DNA from: Nereocystis luetkeana
Lineage: Eukaryota > Sar > Phaeophyceae > Laminariales > Laminariaceae
Direction: 5' to 3'
Length of the DNA: 64,000 nt
NCBI GenBank assembly: GCA_031213475.1
Contig: JARUPZ010000027.1
Coordinates: forward strand, 4,396,569 to 4,460,568
Below the pieces are notes generated by a model. That model was not told the DNA's origin, did not search any database, and worked only from the letters and a program-made list of their open reading frames with translations. Below are positions 11,908 through 24,355 of the stretch, in pieces. Positions within the stretch are counted from its first letter, which is position 1. Each line of letters starts with the position of its first letter. The position numbers were made by a program, and so were the translations under genes.

Positions 11908-12885
11908 CCATCCCATTCATTATCTTCGCACATTTTCTTCTCTCTCTCCTTCCAACTCGTAACTCAGATCCGGGGTCACATAGCAGGCTCTTCTCCCCCC
12001 TTCCCGCTACGGTACGTGCCTTCATTTTTTATCGCGAGAAGATTTCAGCCTTTTCTTCCTCTGGGTACGAAATGCACAACTGCGTGCGAGCCCCGTCGTG
12101 AAGCTTTGGAAGTGAAAGGAGAGACCCAAGATGGAACGAAACCAACCCGAAGGCTGGCAGGAGACGGTGCCACCAAACAAGATTGAGAGATTGGGACCGA
12201 CGATGCTCGACCAGCTTTGCATACGGCACATATACCAAGTCTGCATACGACACAGAGGGCGCTCGACGGCCGCCCGGGATTGAAAACAGCCAGGTTCTTG
12301 GCAAGGGACGACTTGTTCCAGCCGGTTGCAGAGAGACTGGCTCAACTTTTCTTCCAACGAAATCGGCGACCTCTTCTAGGTTCCCGCTATGCTGACATCT
12401 AGATGGTAAAACCTATGAACCGGAAAACATCCACTCGCCTAGCCAGCCACCTGTGGTCCAGTCACCTATGGCCTCCTTTGTATGTCTCCTCCCTCGATAA
12501 GTGTGCCCTTCTTCTCGAGACCTGGCACAGCTTTTAGTTTGTTTTTGGGGTTCTCTCGAGTCCTGGCATGCATGGAGTTTATAGATTTTTTGGAAGGCAT
12601 TCTCCTCTATCGCACTCAAGGGGCCCTCACGCTCAGGACTTATGAGAGGCAGAAGGCCGAAGCACAGTCCGTGGAGAGTAGTCGTGCCAAGGAACAGTTC
12701 ACCTGCCTCCGCGAAAGGAAGGAGTGTCCCTTCGAAGGACAGCCGGGGCTGCGAGTCCCCTTGCTTTCTTCGATACTGCGTAATCTTTGTCTAGCGGTGG
12801 TGGATATCTCGGGGAGCACAACCAATAAGCAGAAGTCCTCGTAGCCCTTAGACACCGACCTACCTTCCCGCACGAGGCAAGCAGT
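11027..12885. promoter_or_regulatory. Divergent intergenic region between RPT1 and SF3B1
   Basis: About 1.86 kb lies between the two divergent start codons. It should hold both promoters and 5' UTRs, possibly with non-coding first exons. A CTG tract lies at about 11071-11102, close to the RPT1 start, and a poly-T run at about 11880-11907. No TATA box or other defined element can be assigned. Short open frames on both strands look random. Confidence 0.6.
11071..11102 (+). repeat. CTG trinucleotide repeat upstream of RPT1
   Basis: About nine CTG units after two interrupted CTACTG units. It lies 45-76 bp upstream of the RPT1 start codon, so the transcript strand would carry CAG repeats in the 5' UTR or promoter. 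Confidence 0.85.
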
Positions 12886-15800
12886 ATGGCGAACGTGGAT
12901 GATGAGATTAAAGCCTTGCAAAAGGAAAGGGAGAACGGGATCGTCGCTGCCGACGGTGAAGGCGAGAGCGATGGCGACGCGGAAGGGGATGGTACGGACG
13001 CCGCCGGCCAGGTGGCCCTCACGGGAGCGGGCGCCTACGATCGAGACATTTACGGGGGAGGAGGGGACAAGTTCGCCGGGTGAGAGATGCATATCATGCC
13101 GCTGCTGCTGTATTAGAGCGGATGCAAAGCTCACGTGGAGAGCAGGGCCGTGGGCGGGGATTAGTGGCGGCAGGAAGAACCAACGCGCCGTTTGATCTAT
13201 TAATAGTCCCCTCACGCCCTCTGATGACTGGTTGAGTTATTTGTGTTATTTGGGCGTCAAAAGCGAAAGATTAAAGATTTAATACAAGGGAGCGAAGGCC
13301 GCCTTTTTTCTCCGTCACTTTGCAGGCCCATCATCGATAGCACCCACTTACTTATTTTTCAAGATGGTTTTTGGTTCACAAGCGAGATTTGACCTTATCT
13401 GATTTTTTGCCCGAACGAAGGCAGGCATCGCGGCGGGGGGGGGGGGGGGGGTAAGGTGCGTGCGTGACGCACAATTACCCTCTGCCTCGTCTGCGCCGCG
13501 TAGGCACGAACGAGAAAAACTGCTTATCGTATGTATCTTGTGACGATGAAGGTACTGTAGAGACGAGAGTTACTATGATAGTGTTTCACACACTGGTACC
13601 TCCGCTCGCTGCTGCTGCCGCTGCTGAGAGGGATGCTCCTGTGAGAGAGAACTACAGTACGTAGATTTCGATGTCAATGTTCAAGTTCGTTATTTCAGGA
13701 GCGTACTCTACGAAATCTCACCGTGTGTGCGTACAAGGAACCAGTATAGCTCTAGATCACCGGCATACTTGCTCATACGAGTTCAGACTCCGGGTCAGCT
13801 GTCGTCACGCCAGCTGTCCTCACGCCGCGCGCCCAAAGGCAGCAGCAAGACAAGCGATCGCGGCGCCGGCTTTAGCGCCAGCCATCTTTAGCGCCAGCTT
13901 GTCCTGCTGTTTTTTTTCGTGTTTTGAGCACTCGTATACAGCAGTAAGCAGTGAAACATCCCAGAAGGGATGAGGTCGACACCACGTTTCTTGGACTCTC
14001 TCACGTTTATGTGTGTGTTTTGCGTGTGTGTGCGCAATCACGCGTGCAGATATCCTTAATAAAAAATACCTGGAAACTTAAAACCAAGCCTCGAAAAAGG
14101 CATCGGGTGCTGGTTGGTGATTTCCCTCCTTATTGGCGCACCCTGCCGCCTTGAAGCTCTGTACCAGGTGCCAGGTACCAGTATGCTACAGACTTGGTCG
14201 TTTTGTTTGTTGGCGCCTTGTTTCTTTGGCAGTCCAACGAGTAAAGTCGGCGTCTGCCTCAAATCTTAGCGGACCCCTTCCTTCCGTGGTTTTGCAGATG
14301 GGTTACCTAAAGCATCCGTAAGTATGTAGCGGACGGCCATTTGGCTGTTGGAGCCCGTGAGACACTACTGCCAGTCGTACATGACCCTCGTAGATGTCGC
14401 CACCGACAAGCGCACCATCCACCACGGCAGTTGTGGTGGGGAAGGCTGCTCCTGCGATAGTTCGCCATCCATATACTCTTACCTGAACATCAACAACTCT
14501 CAGCGCCAATCTTCATCTCAACCTCGACCTCAATCTCATTTTCAATCCCTCAATCCAAATCTCAATCTCACGTTTCAAATCTCGATCTCAATCTCGATCT
14601 CGGTCTCATGTCGACATCAACCTCAGTCTCAATCTCAGCAAGTCTCACTCTCAATCTCAAATATCACATTCAATGCCAATCTCAATCCCACGGTTGGTTC
14701 GTCGCGTTGGTACGGTGTGGAGCGTCGAGGGCAGATGGACGGTTACATCCGGTCAAGATGCCACCGACCAGTTGCCGAATTGGTGGGCTGGCCTGTACTA
14801 TCTAGCGGCACTCGGATGGGATGCGCAGGTGTTGTGCGCGGCATGAGCGCATCCGTATCGTAGCCGTTAAAACTTGAGGTGGTATGTACAAGCACAGGAG
14901 CAGTTATACCTGGCTCCTCGTATCGTAGCCGCAAACGCTGTTATGTGGGAGGTGGTACGAGCTGTAAACGCAGGTGCCAGTGTTGGCGGGTAAGTCCGCC
15001 ACATGATTTACTACGATTGGTCTACCATTCTACTGCTGTAGTCTTGGTTTGAAGTGTTCTTGGAGCCGGTGATGTCTTTTTCGCGAAGAGCGACCGCGGA
15101 TGGGCGAGACCTGAACTCGCCGCTCGGCCTGAGTTCGTCACTTCGCGGTGCGTGCCTGGTCCAGATACAGCGGTTCGTCGAGACCGTCACCCTCCCCCAA
15201 GCTGTCGACACCACGCTCTACTTGCACGTTTTTACTTGCTACAGTAGCATGCCAACATGTGAACTCCCAATTTGATTGATTTCCCTCGCCAGCTCTCATC
15301 ACCCACCATCCACTACCCATCCACCATCTCCCCCCCGCTCGCGCTTGGTTCGCATGGCATTCAGTTCGGCCCTTTTTATGGCGGCGTATATCTTATGCTC
15401 CAGTCTTGTATCCGTGAACGTGGATGGTTTACTGTAAATAATTGGCGGTCTTTAGAACAAGCCACAGCATGTATTAATGATGGAGTCAGCAATACTGGCA
15501 GCGATAACAGCACCACATGCAGAAAAAAAACCAGTTGTGCCTTCCGTTTAGCAGCGAAACGAGCCGCACGATGTAACAGCCCCCCAACCCCCTCCCTCCT
15601 TCCTTCCCCGACGCCCTTGTCTCAAAATGCCGCCGCAGGGTTTCCCGAACGGTGGTGGAGGAGGAGGAGCCCGAGGAAGAGGAGGAGGTAGTGCACCACA
15701 GGGGTGGGGGCGCGTCTCACCCGGCCTCCCGCGCTTCCGTGAACGCGCCCCGCCATCTTCTGGAAGGAGGCGAGGAGAGGGCTGAGGGGGATGATGACGT

Positions 15801-18800
15801 TGGCACGATCGCCGGCATGCGGGCAGGCGGGTCGGGCATGGTGAACACTGTCATCGCGGAGCGCGAGTCGGCGTACCAGGCGAAGGGTCGGCGGAATCAG
15901 ATGGTGCGTTGAGTAGGGGGGAGGCGGAGGGCGGGAGGGAGGGGGGGGAGGGGGGCGAGGGGGGGTTGGTATTGTAGTCGTAGTGTCTTGTGGTGCAGTG
16001 TGCTGGGACGCATTTATGCCACAGTAGATCGGTTTTCTTGCTGCTCTGTGTTTCCGCGGGAGTGACGTCGTTGGACGAAGTGTCGCGTTCTGCACGATTT
16101 TTGGTGTTACCCCCCGCCCCCTCTTCCTCCGCCTCTTGTCCCTCTCCTTTGTTCAGGCATGTTTGCATGTTTTTTTCTCATCTCCGGGGGGTCTTCGTTT
16201 TTCATTCGCCGCATGCCTTGCGTCTCTCAAGCCTGTCTGCTATTGTTTTAGCTGCCTGGTGTGTCCTTTGCGTGTGCGTCCCTTGACCCTTGACGCCGTC
16301 GTCGCTGGGCTTTGCTCGGTCTGCGCTTGTTTTTCTTGCGGAACAGATATCTCCCATCAGAGGTGGCGACGCTTTCTCCGGGCAGACACCGACCCGAAGC
16401 TTCAGGGATATCATGGCGGAGCAGGCGCTGGCCAAGGAAAAGGATCAGGTGAGACGAACGTCGCGACCCTCTGGGGCCATCCCGGAATATCCTCGTGTGT
16501 TTTTTTTCTACCGTATCCGTGTTCAAGGTCGTCATTCCAGAGGCGTAACCTCAGCCTGTATAGCTCGAGACGATCCTTGCTGATAGGACTACAGGCTCCG
16601 GATCAACTGCCCTCGCGCTGCGCGTCGGAAGCTACTGTAGTATAGGCATGCGTGCTCCTGCCCCAACCGTATCGTCCGGAACCGACGCACATAAATACCT
16701 GGGGTATGTCCTCGCGGGTTTACTACTGATGTGGTTAGGCATGCTTCTGCTGCTATTTCATACTCGTAAGGGTATAATGTAACCGACATATGATACGAGC
16801 CCAGAGAACGCCCCCGATTACATGGGGCACAAAGTTTTTATCGCTCTTGCCTTTTTTCTCTGCCTGAGTTTTTGCCTTCTGAGGGCCCGCCCGTGCAACC
16901 ATTGGCGCCGAGGGCGAAGGGAGGCGTCGACACCAATCGCCTTTTCGAGGAAAGGAATTGATGGATGACTATTACGGGGAACCATAGTAAATAGGACCTA
17001 CGGTACACACAAAAACCTATACATCTACCCATTTTTACTAACAATGTTTGGCCCTATTTACTGTGGTTCCCCGTAATAGTAACACGATTTTGAGCTGTGT
17101 GGCCGCTTGGTTGGTGTCCCCTGTATGGGGCGTTGGGCACAGAGGGGTGAGGGGGCGGGAAGAAGAGGAGGCGACGGGGGGGGGTACCTTCTGTGCGGAT
17201 GGAAAAGACTGGTACTGGTCGTAAGTGTCGTTGGTTTGAGTGTTTACGGTAGAGGCAAGAGCGATAGTGGTTTCTGGCGCTGTGGCTTAGCTGTCTGTTT
17301 GTCTTTGGGGGCGGGGAGGGGGGGGGGGGAGGGGGAGGGGGGGAGGGGGAGTATCGTACCAAAACGTTTGTTTTGTTCGTGACTGTTTGCTTTACTGGGC
17401 AAACGCTGCGGTGCGAGGGACCTTTGAGTTGACCTTTCTTCGCGTGAAGAGAAGAGGGCGGCGCTCCCTTTTTTCATTCAACAAGCACGGCGTGCGAGCG
17501 CGCGCGACGCAGACGAAGGCTGAACGAGCTGGCGGTGCGCCGATCGTCATTTTTGGGTAGCGTTCAAGACGCCTATCCAATTGGATTCCCGACCGTTTTA
17601 GGCGCTGGTTCTTCACCTGTCACTTCTTCGGGAGGCTCGCGTCGCCAATTGCCGGCCCTTTCGCGACCAGCGCCAATCGGAACCGTCGCTAAGTCAACAC
17701 CGGTTCATACCTGGGACAGATCATGATCTAGATGATCTATCTGCTGTGGATGATCTAGTTGCTCACCTCCGGTTCCGTTGTTAGAGGTCGTGCAGGATCT
17801 GCACAGTACAGGCCCAACCCAGGAAACAGGGCGCTAGATCATGCGGATCGCACGGGTCCCACCCGGCAACATGAGCTGAATCATACAGATCATACAGATC
17901 AGGAACAGATCGGGAACAGATCTTCCCTGAAATGTCAACATCAGGAATTTTGGGAGGCGGTGATCTGTTCGAGGTGTACGCAAGTTTCCTTGCCGAACAA
18001 CCACCCGCTAAGCACGGAATGCACAAACGAACGAGCAAGACCTACAAGCACCACCCTCCTTCCCTCCTTCTCTCCCTGTCTGTTCCCTGCCACGCGCACC
18101 CCCCCCCCGCGCGCCCCCGACCCCTGTTTTTCTCCACCACCTCATTTTATTTAACCGCCTCGCTTTTTACAGATCCTGCGGAAAGCGGCCAAGCAGGCCG
18201 AGGAACAGGAAAGCCTGAAGCGCTCGGTTCCCTCCTCTGCTGCCGGCGGAGCCGGCGTGTACGGCCCCGGCGCCGGCGCAACAGCCGCTGCGGCCGCCGC
18301 GGCAGCGGCAGCGTCCACCACGCCCCGCGTCGGCGGGGGCGCCGGGTCCGTCCGCAAGAAACGCAGGTGGGACGATGGAACTCCCGCGGCGGGCACGATC
18401 GGGGACGGGGATGAGACACCGGCGGCTAACGGTAAGGCGGTGTCGGACTGGGACGCAGACGTGGCTACCCCCGTGCGCGGCCGGTCGCTCGGAGGCGGAG
18501 AGACTCCCGGGAGGACGCCCGGAGGGGGTGGGGGTGGGGGGGAGACGCCCGGGCGCAGTCGGTGGGACCAGACTCCGAGCCGGGACGGTCAGGTAGGAAG
18601 GGGGGGGTGGGGGGAGGGGGGGCGCCGTTAGGTGCCGGGGGGGGGAGGTTCTGGTGTCGGCACGCCACGGGTGTGATGATGAATCCATGGTATTTTAGGG
18701 TTTGAAGTGTTAGGGGGCGATTGCAGCTGTAGCGGGGAGGTTATATGTTATTTTGTGTATTGTGTTAGGAGCAGCTTGTCGAGCTGGTGTGTTATTCCGT

Positions 18801-21800
18801 CGTCGGTGTCGTGTGTTGCGCGGCACCATGACGTTTTGCGGGAGGTTTTTGGCTGAAACGGGGGGGGGGGGGGGGGGAGATGGAGCCCACGGGGTCTTGC
18901 GCGTCGGCTGTTTTTTTTTCGGTCGAGGTGAAGGAAGAGGATGTGTAGTCGGCTCGGCGGTTTAGCATCTCTATGCCACGTGCTGGCATCCTCTACCGAT
19001 GCATGAGAGGGGTGGGGTGGGGGTGGGGGAACACCACGGTAGCTCCGCAACGTATAACATGGCGGGGCATGGTTCGTTCGGTACGCGCATAGGCTCCGCG
19101 CCGCAGGGTAAGTTCAGGGCACAGGTTCAGGACACAGCACCGCTCGGCTCTGTTCGGCTCCGCTCGGTGTCGGCTCTGTTCGGCTCGGCTCGGTGTCGGC
19201 TCTGTTCGGCTCGGCGCAGCAGACAGCCCGCCGTGCTCGTTGATGCACCGCTACCTGTAATATGATTGTTACCTCACGCTTCCCCCGCTCCCCCGGTGCT
19301 CTTTCTCGCCTCCCGCGTCTTCAGGCAACTCCTGTGAGCCGTCGGTCGAGCAGATGGGATCAGAGCGGCGGCGCCACGCCCGTGGCGGGGGGCATGACTC
19401 CGGGGGGAGGCGTGACTCCGGGAGGCTTGACTCCAGGGGGAATCGGGGACACCCCGAAGCTGGGGTCGAAGTGGGACGACGAGACGCCAAGGGCGGGGGG
19501 TTTCGGGGTCGGAGAGACCCCTTCGGGACGCAAGAAGTCCCGGTGGGACCAGGTGAGAGACGCTTTCGAAGGAGGCGTGTTGCTGACTCGGGTGTGGTGG
19601 GTAGGTGGGTCGGTTGGGTGAGAGGGGGGATGCAGGGGGGATAATGTCTCGTCTCGGCCGCGTGGGGCTGGAAGAGGGGGTCTTGATCGAAAGACGGGAG
19701 GAAGGGGAGAGGGGGAGGAAAGGGGGATGTTCGTTCCTAGGGACTCCTCTGTCTGAACTATATTGCGGTCGAGCGAATCCGGTAGTTTCTTGTTTGCGGC
19801 CGACCCGCCCCGCACAGCATGCGCGCGCGCCGGGAGGGCGGGGAAGGGGGGGGGGGGGGCAGGCGAGGGCGCCCTGCGACCTTTCGAAAGATGGAAACAG
19901 TGCGGAATTTTGCGGGTGGCGGGCGGCGAGGCACCCATCCCCTTTGCGAAACCATGCGCACCTGGAAACCCTGGACGACGCAATGCAAGTACGTGCGTGC
20001 CGAAATCGTGGGTGCTAGATGTCAGGAGTAAGTTTAGACCAAACGAGGATGTTGATATTAATTGTTGTAGCCGCTGTTCCCCCACCCCCCACCCCCCGTT
20101 CTCGCAAACCAATCCATCATCATCCCCACGTTTCCATTCCCACTCACCCACCCACCCCCCACCCACCCTCAGACGCCACAGCCGGGTGTAACTCCCGGGC
20201 AGACACCCACCGCGGGCGCCATGATGACCCCCGGCGCGACGCCCCAGGCCGGCTGGACCCCGGGCCAGACACCGTCGGGGATGATGACGCCCAGCCCTTC
20301 CCTGGCTCAGGCCGGGCTGGGCGGGGCCGGGGAGCCCATGACCCCCGAGCTGGCCCAGCAGATGCGGTGGGAGAGGGAGCTGGACGAGAGGAACAAGCCT
20401 CTGACGGACGAGGACTTGGATGCGATGTTCCCGCCGGCGGGGTGAGTTGATGGAGGAAACGAGAGGGTGGGCTTTGTTTTTTTTTTCGGTTTGTGGGTTT
20501 TGGGTTTCGGGTGTGTGGATTTTTGGGTTTCGGAGTTGGGTGCACTGTACTCGTAGGTTTTTCTGTTTGGGTTTTGGGTTTGGGATTGTGGGCAGAAAGT
20601 CAAGTTTACGCAGGGCAATTTGAGCTTTTTGGAGGCTTTGAGGTTTGTGTTGGGGCGGGAGGGGGGGGGTTGTAGTTCCTGCTGGAGGGGTGCAGGGGGG
20701 GTGACTGCGGGAGGGACGAGGGGCGGGCGGGGGTGGGGAGGGGGCGGGGAAGGGGCGGGGGAGGGGGCGGGGGTACTCATGTCGGAGGGAGGGGCGGGGG
20801 TGGTGGCAGTTTGTTAGCGCTGCGTTTGTTGGGTGCTTGTGTGTGGTTTTTGTTTTAGCTGTTTCCGAGTTTTTTTTAGGAATATTGGTTCGGCCCGTGG
20901 GTAGGAACGCGCGAGCGCGGGCTGGCGCTTCGAGCAGTGTAGCGCTAAGTGTTTTATTTGACGACATGAGGTCTGGCCGAGGTCAACTGGGTCGGAGGTG
21001 GCGGCTTACCTCGGGTGATGAGAAAAATCACACCTCGGGCAGATCATATAAATAGGTTCCTGATCTAGATAGTTCTGGGCGGATACATAGATTCCTGACC
21101 TGTATGATATGTATGGTCTGTATGACCCGTACGATGTAGCTCATGTAGTCTGCATGATCTACAGCAGTAGCACATGTCTCCTGGGTTGGACGTGTACCAC
21201 TAACGTGTACAGATTCTGCACAACACCTCGTATCGGCAGCTTGAGGATCTAAATGATATGTATGATCTATCTGTAGATGATCTGTATGAAATATCTGTAG
21301 ATGATCTGTAGATGACCTGTCCGATTCGTGGAAATATTCGGCGAGGCGTCTATTACGTGCATACCTGGTATAGCAAAGGCTCGACTTGCTCTATACCAAC
21401 GCAAAATCTATCACGTTCGTTGGTCCTCTCCAAGCGCCGCCCCGAAGAGTACTGTCAGTCCACGCTCTTCCCCCAACCCTTTCCTCTCCACCTCCACCAC
21501 CCCTTCGTGAACCCGGTTGTGCGCACTGCTGATCACCCGCACCGTCTAGAAAGGCATGCGTGGTCAATGATCGAATGACTTTAGGAAACCACCAAATGAG
21601 TACGCCCCCCCCCCCCCCCCCCCTCCCGCAACGCTCCCCTCACCCTCCCCCCTTCCCCCCCCCTGTCCTCCTCTCCTCTCCTCTCCTCCCCCTTCTCCTT
21701 TTCTCCCCTCTCCATCCCCTCTCCCTCTTCTCCTTCCCCCCCCCTCTCCCCGTCTCCTCCCCCTTCCCCTCCTTCCTCCTCTCCTCACCCCCCCCCCCCC

Positions 21801-22774
21801 CCCCTTTCCAACCCCCCTCCTCCGCCATCATAGGTACCGAATCCTGGATGCGCCAGCGGGCTACGCGCCCATCCGCACGCCGTCAAGACGGCTGCTGGCG
21901 ACGCCGACGCCTATGCCGTCCACACCCGGGTTCAAGATGATGCAGACCCCAGCGCGCGAGGAGTACGGCGTGCCGCCAACGCCGACAGAGAGCTCGCTGC
22001 CCTTCATCAAGCCCGAGGATTATCAGGTGAGCCAACAAGGGTTTTGAGCACCGGACGGGTGGGCGGGGGGGGGGTATGCTAAACCCAATTAAAGAAGAAA
22101 AAAAAGGAAGAAGAACATGTTTTGTTTTGTTTTGTTTTGTTTTTTTCCGTTTCTGACAATCCCAACAACTGCTGGACCCTACCAGTACTTATTTTTTGTT
22201 CGTGTACTGAAATCAAATATAAAAGGTCAGTTGTGAGATCGAGGATTTCGTCGGCTATAAGGGTGGCACCTACCGAATAGTTTTACGTAGTCGTCGAAAC
22301 TCGTATGTGCGAGTTGTAGATGTTGCGGGGGAAAATGGCAATCAGAACCAAATGTGGCGTGTAAACATAGGGGGATAGCTGTTTTTTTTAGGTCCATTGT
22401 GGGTTTTGAACGAAATGTGGCGTGTATGCATAGGGGGGTACCTGGTTTCTTGGGATCCATTGTGGGTTTTGAACGAAATGTGGCGTTTATACATAGGAGG
22501 ATGCGTATATACATCAGGGGGATACGTGTTTTTTTGGAATCCATTGGGGGTTTTGAGCAAATGTGGCGTGTACATGTAGGAGGATACGTGGTTTTGGGGG
22601 TCCATTGGGGGTTCTGATTACTCCCGCCCCCCCCCCCCCCCCGTAACGTTTTTTATAGAAAAATGTCAATAATGCCGGTCGGCGTTCTCTCCTCCTTCCT
22701 GTTTGTGGAGTTTTTATTTTTTTCCTTGTTTTCGTTTTGTTGGTGTTTCTGTCTCTTCTGTTGTCTGCGTCGTG

Positions 22775-22806
<32 letters not shown>

Positions 22807-24322
22807 TGGCTTTCGGTATCGTTTAGTGTGTATTTTTCTTTCTCGACCGTGTGATCGTCTGTCTTGGCGTCTTGACCTGCCGGCTGTGTTTGCTTTGACT
22901 CCTTTGCATCCGAATAAAGTAGTCCATGCTGGTGCGTGTGTTTTTTTTACAGTACTTGTAGGCGAAAGGGTTTCAGGAATTACTTGAGTGCTTTTGACCC
23001 TTCTTGGGCGTAAAACTGCAGTCCCGTTCTGGGAACAGTCTACTTGAAATTTGAGTGGTTTCCCCCCAGAATGGGATTGCGGTTTGGCTCGAAAGGGGTG
23101 AATAAGCTGCACCCCCACGTTTCGGAAAACCGTTACCTGGTATTTTTTAGGCTGTGCCTGATTTTTTTGTTTTGTCAAGTGTAAAGAAATCTATCAAAGG
23201 GTTCAAAACATGCAGTGAACTGAACATATCTGAAGAACATATATTCGCAATGTCTTTTACGGGGGACCATAGTAAAGAGGACCTACGGTGGACACAAAAA
23301 CCTATATAAATCCCTCTTTCCACTAGCAATATTTGGGCCTATATACTATGGCCTCCCGTAATAGCTCATGGATTTCGTCCTCCTGCCTCCTCTCGTTGCC
23401 CTCACCCGGAACCCCCCTCCCCCCCCCCTCCGAGGGTCTATGGTCATACGACTACGGCCATGCATGACCTGACCACACACCCATCACCCCCCCTTCCACC
23501 GCCTCGCAGTACTTCGGCAAGCTGATGGACGAGGTGGACGACGAGGAGTTGAACGCCGAGGAGGCGAAGGAGCGCAAGATCCTCCGCATGCTCCTGAAGA
23601 TCAAGAACGGCACACCCCCCCAGCGCAAGACCGCGCTGCGGCAGATCACGGACAAGGCCCGAGATTTCGGCGCCGGGCCCCTTTTCAACCAGATCCTGCC
23701 GCTGCTCATGTCCCCCACCCTCGAGGACCAGGAGCGACATTTGCTGGTTAAGGTGGGCCAGCGATGGAGGAGGGAGGGGGGGGGGGGGGAAGGTCGTTTA
23801 TCGGGGGGGGGGGGGGGGGGGTATACTTGTTTCCCCTTTGTTTTGTTTTTATTTTTTTTAGTATATGCTGCAAAAACCAACCCACACTACTGTAAGTCCA
23901 AGTGTTTTGTCCCAACAAAAAGCGTGTGTTTTCAGTTGTCAAGGGAGGGAGGGCTTTTTTTTTTGGGGGGGGGGGGTAAAAAAGAAGAGGCACGGGGGGG
24001 AGTTTTTTCTTGTTTTTTTTTTCGTAAAGGAGAGCATACTTTGCTTTACGAGGGGCAGGGATGGTTGTGTTTTCTCTTACAGTACCAGGTCTAGGAGGGG
24101 GGGACAGAGGGGGGGGGGGGGAAGCGCTTTCCGTGCGCGGAAGGGTGACTGGAGTAGGAAATGTGTTGTGGTGTGTCCAGGGCCGACGATGAAGGGTATG
24201 CCGCTGTCGCCGCCGTTGCCTTCGGTTCTGCGGTTATCGACGTTTTTTTTTTCTGGCCGTTTTGGGTCCCTTTTCGTGTAAACTGCGCGGATGCTCACGC
24301 CACACACGGGCTTCTCTCTACC

Positions 24323-24355
<33 letters not shown>

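Noticed and set aside
19360-20967. A 535-aa open frame on the minus strand
   Set aside because: It lies antisense to SF3B1 exons 5 and 6 and the introns around them. It is Pro/Ser low-complexity produced by GC-rich sequence and G runs, with no domain.
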